From an uncultured Lachnospiraceae bacterium (lineage in GTDB: Bacteria; Bacillota; Clostridia; Lachnospirales; Lachnospiraceae): a stretch of DNA of 64,000 nucleotides. The stretch is from the NCBI GenBank assembly GCA_947037115.1, contig CAMQTN010000007.1, positions 1 to 64,000 of the forward strand, written 5' to 3'. This document shows, piece after piece, positions 24,798 to 34,846 of the stretch. Below the pieces are notes generated by a model. That model was not told where the DNA came from and did no database searches. It saw nothing but the letters and a program-made list of their open reading frames with translations. How positions within the stretch are numbered: position 1 is the stretch's first letter; every line of letters begins with the position of its first letter. Both the position numbers and the translations under genes were made by a program.

Positions 24798-27031
24798 CGG
24801 AGCGCTACGCGGATGTCATTATAGATATCGCACATGAAAAAGTAGATAAGGTTTTCCAGTACAGAATCCCAGCCGGGCTTGCACAGTCGATATATCCGGG
24901 GGTGCGGGTGCATGTGCCTTTCGGCAGGGGGAATCAGGAAAAGATTGGATATGTGGTAGATATTTCCAGTGAGACGGACTATCCCGCAGAGAAGATCAAG
25001 ACGGTCAGCGCGGTGGATGAGAAGGGAATGTCTGTGGAAAGCAGGCAGATTCAGATTGCCTATTGGCTGAAAAGCCAGTATGGTTCCACGATGATTGCGG
25101 CTTTGAAGACCGTGCTTCCCGTCAGACAGAAACAGAAACCACTGGAAAAAAAGAGAGTGCTGCGATGCCTTTCCCCGTCAGAGACGGCACAGGCGGCTGT
25201 CATGTGTGCGGAGAAGCACCAGCGGGCGAAAGCCCGTATGCTGGAGGCCTTGGCGACCGAGGAGGAACTGCCCTATGAGCTGGTCAGACAGAAGCTGAAT
25301 GTGGCGGCTTCCACCTTACAGGCATTGGAGAGGCAGGGGTTACTTAAGATTGAGAAAAAGACCTGCTATCGGAACCCGGTCAGGGTGGCGGACAGACAGG
25401 AGAACCGGCCTGCCTTAAATCCGGTGCAGCAGCAGATTATTGACGCGGTAGTAAATGCTTACAGAGAGGGGCATCCCGGCGTACATCTGGTGCACGGCGT
25501 CACGGGAAGCGGCAAGACGGAGGTGTATCTGGGCATTATTGAGCAGATGATCGCCATGGGAAAACAGGCCATTATGCTGATTCCGGAGATTGCGCTGACC
25601 TACCAGACACTTCTGCGGTTTTATAAACGGTTTGGAGATCGGGTGTCGGTGATGAACTCCACCCTGTCCGCGGGGGAAAAGTACGATCAGATCGAGCGGG
25701 CGAAGGCAGGAGAGATCGATGTGATTATCGGGCCCCGGTCGGCGTTGTTTACGCCCTTTCCCAATCTTGGCGTCATTGTGATGGACGAGGAGCATGAAAA
25801 CAGTTATAAGAGCGAGACGAGTCCCAAATATCATGCCAGGGAGACAGCCATTCAGATTGCATCCATGTGCGGCGCAGGTGTGGTGCTGGGTTCGGCAACA
25901 CCCTCTCTGGAGGCATATTACAGAGCCAGACAGGGACAATATCAGTTATATGAGATGAAAGAACGGCCCGGTAACAGTGTGCTGCCGGCGGTGCATATCA
26001 CAGATCTGCGAAAGGAGTTAAAGGAGGGAAACCGCTCCATATTCGGCAGAAGACTGCGGGAGCTGATGGAAGAGAGACTGTCAGGGAAGGAGCAGACGAT
26101 CCTGTTTTTAAACCGGAGAGGCTATGCGGGTTTTGTATCCTGCAGGGCCTGCGGGCATGTGATGAAATGTCCCCACTGCGATGTATCTCTATCAGAGCAC
26201 AAGAACGGCATGCTTATCTGTCATTACTGCGGGTATCAGGAGAGAAAGCCCGGAAAATGTCCGGAATGCGGCTCCCCTTACCTGCTGGGGTTTAAGGCCG
26301 GCACGGAGCAGGTTGAGGAGGCGATTCACAGAGAATTTCCGGGTGCGAGGGTACTTCGCATGGATGCGGATACCACGAGGAAGAAGGAGAGCTATGAAAA
26401 GATCCTTTCCGCTTTTGCGGATGAGGAGGCGGATATTCTGGTGGGGACGCAGATGATCGTGAAGGGCCACGATTTCCCGGGCGTGACGCTGGTAGGGGTG
26501 CTGGCTGCGGATCTGTCCCTGAACCGGAATGATTACCGGGCCGGAGAGAGGACTTTCCAGCTTTTAACCCAGGCGGCAGGCCGTGCCGGACGGGGAGAAA
26601 GACCTGGCGAGGTGGTGATCCAGACCTATCAGCCGGAGCATTACAGTGTGGTGTATGCGGCGGGGCAGGATTATGAAGGCTTTTACGGGGAGGAGATTGC
26701 GTACAGGGCGCTATTGGGCTATCCGCCCGTGGAACATATGCTGGCAGTGCTCATTGTCTCCCGCGTGCAGGAGGAGGGAGAACGGCTTGGAGAGAAGATG
26801 ACGGAGCTGGTCAAAAAAGAGATGGGAGGGACCGATGGGCTTCGGGTGATTGGACCCGCGGAGGCATCGATTGGGAAGCTGTCCGACCTGTACCGCCATA
26901 CGCTTTATCTGCGGCATGGGGATTATCAGGTGCTGGTAGAGGCAAAGGACAGGTTGGAACGCTTTTGCAGGGAACATGAGCAGAGGGAGCAGACGGTACA
27001 GTTTGATTTTGATCCAATGAATACATACTAA
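24794..27031 (+). CDS. priA: primosomal replication restart helicase PriA
   Basis: 3-prime to 5-prime superfamily 2 helicase of 745 residues that reloads the replisome at stalled forks. The N-terminal 3-prime-end binding domain (ADVIIDIAHEKVDKVFQYRIP) is followed by the helicase core with Walker A GVTGSGKTEVY, DEEHE box, and the insertion with zinc-binding cysteines (CRACGHVMKCPHCD, CHYCGYQ, CPECGS). QAAGRAGRGERPGEV is motif VI. It starts within the murE stop and is followed 82 bases later by def, fitting the Firmicutes order priA-def-fmt-rsmB. Confidence 0.97.
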   Translation: MTERYADVIIDIAHEKVDKVFQYRIPAGLAQSIYPGVRVHVPFGRGNQEKIGYVVDISSETDYPAEKIKTVSAVDEKGMSVESRQIQIAYWLKSQYGSTMIAALKTVLPVRQKQKPLEKKRVLRCLSPSETAQAAVMCAEKHQRAKARMLEALATEEELPYELVRQKLNVAASTLQALERQGLLKIEKKTCYRNPVRVADRQENRPALNPVQQQIIDAVVNAYREGHPGVHLVHGVTGSGKTEVYLGIIEQMIAMGKQAIMLIPEIALTYQTLLRFYKRFGDRVSVMNSTLSAGEKYDQIERAKAGEIDVIIGPRSALFTPFPNLGVIVMDEEHENSYKSETSPKYHARETAIQIASMCGAGVVLGSATPSLEAYYRARQGQYQLYEMKERPGNSVLPAVHITDLRKELKEGNRSIFGRRLRELMEERLSGKEQTILFLNRRGYAGFVSCRACGHVMKCPHCDVSLSEHKNGMLICHYCGYQERKPGKCPECGSPYLLGFKAGTEQVEEAIHREFPGARVLRMDADTTRKKESYEKILSAFADEEADILVGTQMIVKGHDFPGVTLVGVLAADLSLNRNDYRAGERTFQLLTQAAGRAGRGERPGEVVIQTYQPEHYSVVYAAGQDYEGFYGEEIAYRALLGYPPVEHMLAVLIVSRVQEEGERLGEKMTELVKKEMGGTDGLRVIGPAEASIGKLSDLYRHTLYLRHGDYQVLVEAKDRLERFCREHEQREQTVQFDFDPMNTY

Positions 27032-27113
27032 GATGAATATAGATTACCAATGGAGATCCGCGTGAGTGCTCCGAAAGGGAGACGGAAAACGGAAAGACAG
27101 GAGGAAAAACAGC

Positions 27114-27596
27114 ATGGCAACCAGAAAAATCAGGGAGATCGGAGATCCCGTACTGACAAAGAATTCGAAGGAGGTGACGGAGGTCACACCAAGGCTTAAG
27201 GAGCTGATCGACGACATGTTTGAGACGCTTTATGAGGAAAACGGCGTGGGTCTTGCGGCGCCTCAGGTTGGTATTTTGAAGCGTATTGTGGTGATTGATA
27301 CTACGGGAGAAGACCCGCTGCTTTTGATTAATCCCAAAATACTGGAGACCAGCGGGGAGCAGGAGGGCTATGAAGGCTGCCTGAGCGTCCCCGGAAAAAC
27401 AGGACGTGTGAAACGGCCTAACTATGTGAAGGCGCTGGCATACGATGAGAACATGCAGCCCTTCGAGGTGGAGGGGACGGAGCTTCTTGCCAGAGCCATC
27501 TGCCATGAGCTGGATCATCTGGAGGGGCATCTCTATGTGGAGAAGGTGGAAGGCCCTTTAATGAACACGGAGGATCTGGAAGAGGAGGAAGCGTGA
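27114..27596 (+). CDS. def: peptide deformylase
   Basis: Removes the formyl group from nascent N-terminal methionine; metal hydrolase of 160 residues. Motif 1 GVGLAAPQ (44-51), motif 2 EGCLSVP with metal ligand Cys89, and motif 3 HELDH (131-135) are complete. The ATG at 27114 with AGGAGG upstream is preferred over the track start at 27066. It is immediately followed by fmt, three bases later, pairing deformylation with formylation. Confidence 0.96.
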   Translation: MATRKIREIGDPVLTKNSKEVTEVTPRLKELIDDMFETLYEENGVGLAAPQVGILKRIVVIDTTGEDPLLLINPKILETSGEQEGYEGCLSVPGKTGRVKRPNYVKALAYDENMQPFEVEGTELLARAICHELDHLEGHLYVEKVEGPLMNTEDLEEEEA

Positions 27597-27599
27597 CGG

Positions 27600-28565
27600 A
27601 TGAAGATTGTATTTATGGGAACGCCGGATTTTGCGGTGGGTGCACTTGAAGCCATCGTGGAGGCCGGCCATCAGGTGACGGCGGTTGTGACCCAGCCGGA
27701 TAAGCCAAAGGGGCGGGGCAAGGAGATGCAGATGACGCCTGTGAAGATATGTGCACTCTCTAACGGGATCCCTGTCTTCCAGCCGATGAAAATCAGGGAG
27801 CCGGAGGCGGTGGAACGCCTGCGGGGCTACGAGGCGGATCTTTTTGTGGTGGCGGCTTTCGGGCAGATTCTCCCGGAGGAGATTCTCACCATGCCAAAGT
27901 ACGGCTGTGTGAATATTCATGCCTCTCTTCTGCCAAAATACCGAGGAGCGGGGCCAATCCAGTGGTCTATCATCAACGGAGAAAGAATAACAGGTGTTAC
28001 TATTATGCAGATGGAGAAGGGGCTGGATACCGGAGACATGCTCTTTCGGACAGAGGTGGAGATTGCCCCCGGCGAGACGGCGGATACGCTTCATGATAAA
28101 TTGGCGGCTGCGGGCGCGGAGCTGATTGTGGAAGCGATTCCCAAAATAGAGGCGGGGGAGGTAATGCCCGAAAAACAGCGGGACGAGGATTCCTCCTACG
28201 CAAAGATGCTGACAAAGGCCATGGGGAAGATTGACTGGAGCCTGGAGGCGGGGAAGCTGGACTGTCTGATCAGGGGGGTGATTTCATGGCCCGGCGCGTC
28301 CACGGTCTTTCGCGGAAAAACTCTGAAAATATGGGAGGAGGAGCCTGTGGATGCGGCCTCTTTTACAGGGGGAATACAGGGAGCGCAGCCTGGTACTGTG
28401 GTGCTGGTGGAAAAGGACGCCTTTTATGTACAGACCGGCAGCGGTGCGCTTAAGGTGAAGACGGTGCAGCCGGAGGGGAAGAAAAGGATGGCGGTGAAAG
28501 ATTTCCTGCTGGGATATCCGGTGAAAGCAGGCGATGCGTTTGAATCGTCCGAGAAGAGCTTTTAG
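27600..28565 (+). CDS. fmt: methionyl-tRNA formyltransferase
   Basis: Formylates initiator Met-tRNA using 10-formyl-THF; 321 residues. N-terminal Rossmann-like domain with FMGTPDFAV, the catalytic stretch NIHASLLPKYRGAGPIQW, and ITGVTIMQMEKGLDTGDM; the C-terminal OB-fold domain begins about residue 210 (LIRGVISWPGA). The start codon is 3 bases after the def stop, so they are coupled. Confidence 0.97.
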   Translation: MKIVFMGTPDFAVGALEAIVEAGHQVTAVVTQPDKPKGRGKEMQMTPVKICALSNGIPVFQPMKIREPEAVERLRGYEADLFVVAAFGQILPEEILTMPKYGCVNIHASLLPKYRGAGPIQWSIINGERITGVTIMQMEKGLDTGDMLFRTEVEIAPGETADTLHDKLAAAGAELIVEAIPKIEAGEVMPEKQRDEDSSYAKMLTKAMGKIDWSLEAGKLDCLIRGVISWPGASTVFRGKTLKIWEEEPVDAASFTGGIQGAQPGTVVLVEKDAFYVQTGSGALKVKTVQPEGKKRMAVKDFLLGYPVKAGDAFESSEKSF

Positions 28566-28667
28566 CACCATGCGGCAGAGGACGCTTCGCTTTGAAGTTC
28601 CAGGCCTAAAACCGGAGAGTGCCTGAAAGGAAAGGGATTCTCCGCAAAAATCTTTGGAGGAAAAGAT

Positions 28668-29378
28668 ATGGGATATTATGGTTATGGATATTATTTTGAC
28701 CCGACTTATTTGCTGGTTTTGATCGGAGCCGTTCTGTGCATCTGGGCACAGACGAGAGTGAAATCAACCTACAGAAAGTATTCCAGAATAGTAAGCCGGA
28801 CGGGGATGACAGGCGCGCAGGCGGCGCAGCGGATTTTACAGTTGTCGGGCATCTACGATGTCCGTATTGAGCATGTGGCAGGAAACCTGACAGATCACTA
28901 TGACCCGGCAAACAAGGTGCTGCGGCTCTCGGATTCGGTGTACGCTTCCCCTTCCGTTGCGGCCATCGGTGTGGCAGCCCATGAGTGCGGACATGCGGTA
29001 CAGCACGATAAGGGCTATGCACCTTTGAAGTTCCGCTCTGCGCTTGTACCTGTGGCAAATATCGGCTCCAAGGCGGGCATTCCGCTGATTATTCTGGGCG
29101 CGATTCTGGGAATGAACCAGACATTGATCCATATCGGGATCTGGGTGTTTGCGTTTGCGGTGTTGTTTCAGGTGGTGACCCTTCCCGTGGAGTTTAACGC
29201 CTCTGGCAGGGCGCTTGCCATGCTGGGAGATTACGGCATGCTCGACAGGGAGGAGACGAACGGCTGCAGGAAGGTGCTGCAGGCCGCGGCCCTGACCTAT
29301 GTGGCAGCGGCAGCGTCGGCAATTTTACAGCTCCTCCGACTGGTGCTTCTGTTCGGCGGCAACCGAAGACGGGACTAG
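28668..29378 (+). CDS. YugP-like zinc metallopeptidase
   Basis: Membrane-bound protein of 236 residues from the neutral zinc metallopeptidase (Peptidase_M48-like, YugP) family. One membrane segment at the N-terminus (about 12-28), the metal motif HECGH at 105-109, and two or three further membrane segments after it. The very N-terminus is unusually tyrosine/glycine rich. RBS GGAGG. It is regularly found between fmt and rsmB in Clostridia. The substrate is unknown. Confidence 0.85.
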   Translation: MGYYGYGYYFDPTYLLVLIGAVLCIWAQTRVKSTYRKYSRIVSRTGMTGAQAAQRILQLSGIYDVRIEHVAGNLTDHYDPANKVLRLSDSVYASPSVAAIGVAAHECGHAVQHDKGYAPLKFRSALVPVANIGSKAGIPLIILGAILGMNQTLIHIGIWVFAFAVLFQVVTLPVEFNASGRALAMLGDYGMLDREETNGCRKVLQAAALTYVAAAASAILQLLRLVLLFGGNRRRD

Positions 29379-29418
29379 TGTGAAATAATTTAGTACAAAG
29401 CAGACGGGAGAGGGAAAC

Positions 29419-30783
29419 ATGGCGGGAATCAATGTGCGAGAGGTGGTTCTGGATATTTTGCTGGAACTTTCCGGACAAAATGAATACAGTAATGTCCTGA
29501 TTGCGTCGGCGCTTGATAAATACGACTATCTGGAGGGCAGGGAGAAGGCCTTTATCAAGAGGGTCTGCGAGGGGACGATTGAGCGGAGGATACAGATTGA
29601 CTATGTGCTGGACCAGTATTCAAAAACACCTGTTACGAAAATGAAGCCTCTGATCAGGGAACTTCTGCGCATGAGCGTTTACCAGCTCCTTTTTATGGAG
29701 CATGTTCCCTCCGCGGCGGTCTGCAACGAGGCGGTGAAGCTGGCGAAAAAGCGGCGGTTTCAGCAGTTACAGGGATATGTGAACGGTGTCCTCAGAAACA
29801 TTGCCAGAGGAAAGGACAATCTTTCCTTTCCTGACAGGGAGAAGGATCTGACAGCCTGTCTTTCCGTGCGCTATTCCATGCCGGTCTGGCTGGTTGAGCA
29901 TTTTACGAACGCCTATGGGCAGGAGTCCTGCGAAAAGATTCTGCACGCTTTTCTGGAGAGAGAGGCGGTCAGCGTCCGTTTACATGAGCGGCTTGCCGGT
30001 AAGGAGCGGGAGGCCCTTCTGGCGGCCTGGGAAGGGGAAGGAGCAGAGGTGGAGGGACACCCGTATCTGTCCTATGCCGTGAAGTTATGGAAAGTGGCGG
30101 GTATTCGCAGTCTTGCCGGGTATAATGAGGGAAGTTTTGCGGTGCAGGACGTAAGCTCCATGCTGGTGGTGGAAGCGGCGGGGATCTGTCCCGGTGACAC
30201 AGTGCTTGATGTTTGTGCCGCGCCCGGGGGAAAGGCCCTCCATGCGGCGGAAAAACTACAGGGAACGGGACAGGTCATCGCCTGTGACGTGAGCAGCTAT
30301 AAAACAGCAAAGATTGAGGAAAACCGCGCGCGCCTTGGCCTAAAAAATGTGACTGTCAGAGTGCAGGATGCGAGGGTGAGGGAGGAATCCCTTGTGGGAC
30401 AGGCGGATATCCTTCTGGCTGATGTGCCCTGTTCCGGGCTTGGTGTAATCGGCCACAAGCAGGATATCAAATACCGGGTGACGGCGCAGTCGCTGACAGA
30501 GATTGTAAACTTACAGAGAGAAATCATAACAAATGTGATAGACTATATCAAACCGGGCGGAATTCTGATGTACAGTACCTGCACCATGAATCCCGGGGAG
30601 AATGAAGAGATGGCTGGCTGGATCTGTGAAACCTTCGGTCTGGAAAAGGTAAGTATGGCGGAAGAATTACCGGAACCGCTCAAAGAGGAGGCAGAACAGG
30701 GAATGGTTCAGCTTTTGCCGGGGATTCACGAGACGGACGGGTTCTTTTTTGCGAAATTTCGGAAAAAGGAGAGTCCCGCATAG
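29419..30783 (+). CDS. rsmB: 16S rRNA (cytosine-967-C5)-methyltransferase RsmB
   Basis: SAM-dependent RNA methyltransferase of 454 residues. A NusB-like RNA-binding domain (about 1-140) precedes the Rossmann methylase with DVCAAPGGKALHAA (SAM site), LADVPCSGLGVI and STCTMNPGENEE, where the two cysteines serve as catalytic and release residues. The last bases lie only 25 bases before the rlmN start, so the two rRNA-modification genes are one unit. Confidence 0.95.
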   Translation: MAGINVREVVLDILLELSGQNEYSNVLIASALDKYDYLEGREKAFIKRVCEGTIERRIQIDYVLDQYSKTPVTKMKPLIRELLRMSVYQLLFMEHVPSAAVCNEAVKLAKKRRFQQLQGYVNGVLRNIARGKDNLSFPDREKDLTACLSVRYSMPVWLVEHFTNAYGQESCEKILHAFLEREAVSVRLHERLAGKEREALLAAWEGEGAEVEGHPYLSYAVKLWKVAGIRSLAGYNEGSFAVQDVSSMLVVEAAGICPGDTVLDVCAAPGGKALHAAEKLQGTGQVIACDVSSYKTAKIEENRARLGLKNVTVRVQDARVREESLVGQADILLADVPCSGLGVIGHKQDIKYRVTAQSLTEIVNLQREIITNVIDYIKPGGILMYSTCTMNPGENEEMAGWICETFGLEKVSMAEELPEPLKEEAEQGMVQLLPGIHETDGFFFAKFRKKESPA

Positions 30784-30808
30784 ACTGAGGGGAGAAAACG
30801 GGTTCCTG

Positions 30809-31855
30809 ATGGAGAAAAGAGAGATAAAATCCTTTACGCTCGCAGAGCTGAAAGAAGAGATGGAACAGCTTGGAGAGAAGCCTTTCCGCGCGGTGCAGAT
30901 GTATGAGTGGATGCACAGGAAACTTTCGCGGGGATACGGGGAAATGAGTAATATTCCTGCGGCTATGAAAGCAAAATGTGGGGAAAACTATAGCTATACG
31001 GCGCTGAGAACTGTGGCGGTGCAGGAGTCCGGCCTTGACGGTACGAAGAAGTTCCTGTTTGCGCTGGCTGACGGCAATGTGGTGGAGAGTGTGTGGATGC
31101 GCTATAAGCATGGCAACTCGGTCTGTATCTCTTCTCAGGTTGGATGCCGGATGGGATGCCGTTTCTGCGCCTCCACGCTGGACGGGCTGGTGCGGAATCT
31201 GACGCCGGCGGAGATGCTTGACCAGATCTACGCGATTACGCTGGAGACGGGGGAGCGGGTGTCGAATGTGGTGGTGATGGGAAGCGGGGAACCTCTGGAC
31301 AATTACGAGAATCTTTTGCGCTTTATCACGTTGCTCACGGATGAAAACGGCCTTCATGTAAGCCAGAGGAACATAACGGTATCCACCTGCGGCATTGTGC
31401 CTGTGATGAGAAAGCTGGCGGAGGAAAGGCTGCAGATTACGCTGGCGCTTTCCCTCCATGCGGCTACGGATGAAAAACGCAGGGAGCTCATGCCCATCGC
31501 AAATCAGTACACGCTTGCGGAGCTGATGGAGTGCTGCGCTTATTATTTTGAACAGACCGGAAGACGGATTACCTTTGAGTACAGTCTGGTGCGGGATGTA
31601 AATGATGGGCAGACTGATGCGCAGACGCTGGCCTCTCTGATCAGGGGATTAAACTGTCATGTGAATCTGATACCGGTAAACCCTGTCAGGGAGAGAGCGT
31701 ATGTACAGTCAGAAAAGCGCTCGGTGGAAGCTTTTGCGGCATTCCTTCAAAAAAGAGGGATAAACGCGACGGTCCGCCGGGAGATGGGCAGAGATATCGA
31801 CGGTGCCTGCGGCCAGCTCAGACGGCGGTTTTTAGCAGAAATGAATGAGGGCTGA
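30809..31855 (+). CDS. rlmN: 23S rRNA (adenine-2503-C2)-methyltransferase RlmN
   Basis: Radical SAM RNA methylase of 348 residues. The cluster motif CRMGCRFC has Cys113, Cys117 and Cys120; GSGEPLDNYEN and the C-terminal GRDIDGACGQL, with the second methyl-carrying cysteine, are typical. The track ORF at 30749 starts inside rsmB; the ATG at 30809 gives the family N-terminus. Cfr-type resistance methylases are similar, but the housekeeping neighbourhood and sequence favour RlmN. Confidence 0.94.
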   Translation: MEKREIKSFTLAELKEEMEQLGEKPFRAVQMYEWMHRKLSRGYGEMSNIPAAMKAKCGENYSYTALRTVAVQESGLDGTKKFLFALADGNVVESVWMRYKHGNSVCISSQVGCRMGCRFCASTLDGLVRNLTPAEMLDQIYAITLETGERVSNVVVMGSGEPLDNYENLLRFITLLTDENGLHVSQRNITVSTCGIVPVMRKLAEERLQITLALSLHAATDEKRRELMPIANQYTLAELMECCAYYFEQTGRRITFEYSLVRDVNDGQTDAQTLASLIRGLNCHVNLIPVNPVRERAYVQSEKRSVEAFAAFLQKRGINATVRREMGRDIDGACGQLRRRFLAEMNEG

Positions 31856-31935
31856 ATATTTAATTTGCTTGCTCTTTTAAAGGTAATATGCTAACATTGG
31901 TAATTGGTAAAATATACAAAATGGAGGAATGAGCC

Positions 31936-32682
31936 GTGCTCAGGTCTTATGCGCTGACAGATATCGGGCGAAGAAGACAATTAAATCAGGATTATATTTA
32001 TATCACCGAAAATTCCATCGGGAATCTGCCCAATCTTTTTATTGTGGCGGACGGTATGGGCGGCCACAAGGCGGGGGACTATGCTTCTGATCTTGCAGTG
32101 GAAACGGTGATGAAGGAAGTGGAGGCCTCACTGGAGAAGAATCCCGTGAAGATACTGAACCACGCGATTTCCAGAGCGAATACAGTTCTGCGGGAACGGG
32201 CCAGCCAGGACTTTGCCCTGAACGGTATGGGTACGACGCTTGTTGCGGCTACCTGCATCGGCCGGTTTCTGGAAGTGGCTAACGTGGGAGACAGCCGGCT
32301 CTATGTGATAGGCGACGGGATTACGCAGATAACGGAGGATCATTCCCTTGTGGAAGAGATGGTCAGGATGGGCGGTATCGGCCGGGAGGAGGCCAGAAAC
32401 CACCCGGATAAGAATATCATCACCCGGGCGGTGGGCGCCAGGGATGATGTGGAGGTTGATTTCTTTAATCTGGAATTACAGACAGGGGATATGGTGTTAC
32501 TTTGTTCGGATGGTTTGACTAACATGGTGGACGATGAGACGATATGCCAGATTCTGAAAAATGGCAGGAGTCTCAAGGACAGGGTAGAAGAACTGGTACA
32601 GACGGCCAACAGGAACGGTGGCAGGGACAATATATCGGTGATCGTTATCGAAACGTTAGCAGACGAGGTAGAACATGATTAA
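31936..32682 (+). CDS. prpC: PP2C family serine/threonine phosphatase
   Basis: Metal-dependent protein phosphatase of 248 residues, the partner of PrkC. The PP2C motifs DIGRRRQLNQD, VADGMGGHKAGDYAS, NVGDSRLYV, and CSDGLTNMV are present. Start is GTG with GGAGGA upstream. The prkC start lies inside its 3-prime end, giving an 8-base overlap and coupled expression of kinase and phosphatase. A possible weak promoter TTGCTC/TAACAT is seen at 31869-31897. Confidence 0.95.
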   Translation: MLRSYALTDIGRRRQLNQDYIYITENSIGNLPNLFIVADGMGGHKAGDYASDLAVETVMKEVEASLEKNPVKILNHAISRANTVLRERASQDFALNGMGTTLVAATCIGRFLEVANVGDSRLYVIGDGITQITEDHSLVEEMVRMGGIGREEARNHPDKNIITRAVGARDDVEVDFFNLELQTGDMVLLCSDGLTNMVDDETICQILKNGRSLKDRVEELVQTANRNGGRDNISVIVIETLADEVEHD

Positions 32683-34789
32683 GATAGGTATGATGATAGT
32701 GGATCGGTACGAGATCCTGGAAAAGATCGGTACTGGCGGCATGTCAGATGTATATAAGGCGAAAGACCATAAACTGAACCGTTTTGTGGCGGTAAAGGTT
32801 TTAAAGCAGGAATTCAGTGAAAATGCCAACTTTGTGTCCAAGTTCCGGATAGAGGCGCAGGCGGCAGCGGGCCTCATGCACCCCAATATTGTCAATGTCT
32901 ATGATGTAGGAGAGGAAAACGAGAATCATTACATCGTCATGGAGCTTGTGGAGGGGATCACCCTCAAGAAGTATATCGAAAAGAAGGCGAGGCTTTCCGT
33001 CAAGGAGGCTGTGAGTATTGCAATCCAGGTTTCCATGGGTATAGAGGCAGCCCATAACAATCATATTATCCACAGGGATATCAAACCGCAGAACATTATT
33101 ATTTCCAAGGAAGGCAAGGTGAAGGTGACGGATTTTGGGATCGCCAAGGCGGCCACCAGTAACACCATTACTTCCAATGTCATGGGGAGCGTGCATTACA
33201 CTTCGCCGGAGCAGGCAAGAGGCGGATACAGCGACGAGAAGAGCGATATTTATTCTCTCGGTGTGACCATGTTCGAGATGCTCACAGGCAGAGTGCCCTT
33301 TAACGGGGAGACCACGGTTGCCATTGCGATCAAGCATATTCAGGAAGAATTTCCGTCACCCAGAGAGTATGTGGGAGAGATTCCGATCTGTGTGGAGCAG
33401 ATCGTATTAAAGTGCTGTCAGAAAAGTCCGGACAGAAGATATCAGTCCATGGCTGAGCTGATTGCGGATCTGAAACAGTCGCTGATCAGTCCGGACGAGG
33501 ATTTTGTCAAGGTGGCTGACCCCGATGAGGAGGCGTCCACCCGCATGATTACGGACAGGGACATGGTGCAGATTAAGCGCCAGTCGGAGAGCCGGGATTC
33601 CCTGGACGAGGCGATGCGCCTGAAAAAGGATGTCCGCGACAGGGACAGAGAGAGAAATAACGATCACTATTATGAGGATGACGATGACGAGGATTGGGAT
33701 GATGACGATGAAGATTATGATCCCAAGATGGAGAAGATTACTACCATACTGGCGGTGGTGGCTGCTCTCCTGATCGGCTGTATCCTCATCTTTCTGGTGG
33801 GAAGGACCATGGGAATCTTCAACTTTGGAGCGACCGGCGAGGAGAGCCAGGAGCAGGAGACAGAACAGGTGGAGATGATCCGCGTGGTCGGCATGCATGT
33901 GGATGAGGCAAAGAAAGCCCTTCTGGATCTTGGCCTTTCGCCAGAGATCAAGTATGAAGAGAGCAGATCCTACGACGCGGGAACGGTACTTCGTGCGAGT
34001 GTTCAGGACGGACTGATGATAGACAAGGGAACCAATATTGTCCTCACGGTGGCGGAAGCCGTGGAGGGAGTGCAGGTTCCTGATGTGACAGGAAAATCGC
34101 AGACAGAGGCGGAGTCTGTTCTGACGAAAGAGGGATTCGTCGTAACTGCGGTGGGGAATCCTGACGCGACTGTGGAGAAAGGCCTTGTGATTTCTCAGTC
34201 GCCGGAGGCAGATACAAAGGCCGCTGCCGGTTCCAACATTACCATCCGTGTGAGTCTGGGAGCGGAGGATAACAAAGTCAGAGTGCCGAAAGTGATGGAC
34301 ATGACGGAAATGGACGCTACGGCCATACTGACGGAGAGCGGCCTTACCGTGGGAACGGTAACCCAGGTCGAGAATGAAGAGACAGAGGCAGATCTGGTGT
34401 GCTACCAGAGTTATTCAGAAGGCTCCTACGTAGATAAAGGAACAGCGGTGGATCTGCGTGTCAGTGCAGGCCCTTCGCAGAAGACGTACCGTTATTCCGA
34501 AGGAATTACGGCGCCGACTGAGGCTCCGGAATACAGGAATGGCATGGAGGTGGCGGTAGAACTGACCGCTCACGACGGAACGGTGATTCTGAGCACAAGG
34601 ACCACCACTTTTCCGGTGGCGACAAACTATACGGGGATCAAATCCCCTTCGGGGGTCATCCGCTTCACCTTTACGGTGCAGACGGAGCCGACGACAGTCA
34701 CGAATCCGGAGACCGGGGAGCAGACCACCGAGGGCGGCGGAATGGTGGATAAGGTAGTGGAGAGACAGGTTAATTTCACAGAAGAATAA
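32675..34789 (+). CDS. prkC: PASTA-domain serine/threonine kinase PrkC
   Basis: Membrane receptor kinase of 704 residues that senses cell-wall fragments in its family. The cytoplasmic Hanks kinase domain (about 10-270) has GTGGMSDVYKA, VAVKVLK, HRDIKPQN and DFGIAK. A linker with a very acidic stretch of Asp/Glu (about residues 329-350) precedes one membrane helix (TTILAVVAALLIGCILIFLV). Three PASTA repeats follow outside, each with VP.V/G...A...L patterns, then a Thr/Glu-rich end domain. The acid stretch next to the membrane is unusual. Adjacent rsgA completes the prpC-prkC-rsgA order known from Firmicutes. Confidence 0.95.
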   Translation: MIKIGMMIVDRYEILEKIGTGGMSDVYKAKDHKLNRFVAVKVLKQEFSENANFVSKFRIEAQAAAGLMHPNIVNVYDVGEENENHYIVMELVEGITLKKYIEKKARLSVKEAVSIAIQVSMGIEAAHNNHIIHRDIKPQNIIISKEGKVKVTDFGIAKAATSNTITSNVMGSVHYTSPEQARGGYSDEKSDIYSLGVTMFEMLTGRVPFNGETTVAIAIKHIQEEFPSPREYVGEIPICVEQIVLKCCQKSPDRRYQSMAELIADLKQSLISPDEDFVKVADPDEEASTRMITDRDMVQIKRQSESRDSLDEAMRLKKDVRDRDRERNNDHYYEDDDDEDWDDDDEDYDPKMEKITTILAVVAALLIGCILIFLVGRTMGIFNFGATGEESQEQETEQVEMIRVVGMHVDEAKKALLDLGLSPEIKYEESRSYDAGTVLRASVQDGLMIDKGTNIVLTVAEAVEGVQVPDVTGKSQTEAESVLTKEGFVVTAVGNPDATVEKGLVISQSPEADTKAAAGSNITIRVSLGAEDNKVRVPKVMDMTEMDATAILTESGLTVGTVTQVENEETEADLVCYQSYSEGSYVDKGTAVDLRVSAGPSQKTYRYSEGITAPTEAPEYRNGMEVAVELTAHDGTVILSTRTTTFPVATNYTGIKSPSGVIRFTFTVQTEPTTVTNPETGEQTTEGGGMVDKVVERQVNFTEE

Positions 34790-34846
34790 AGTGAGAAGAG
34801 CTTTTAAAGCCTGGAGGAAGAGACGGCATCGGGCTGGTTGGAATGT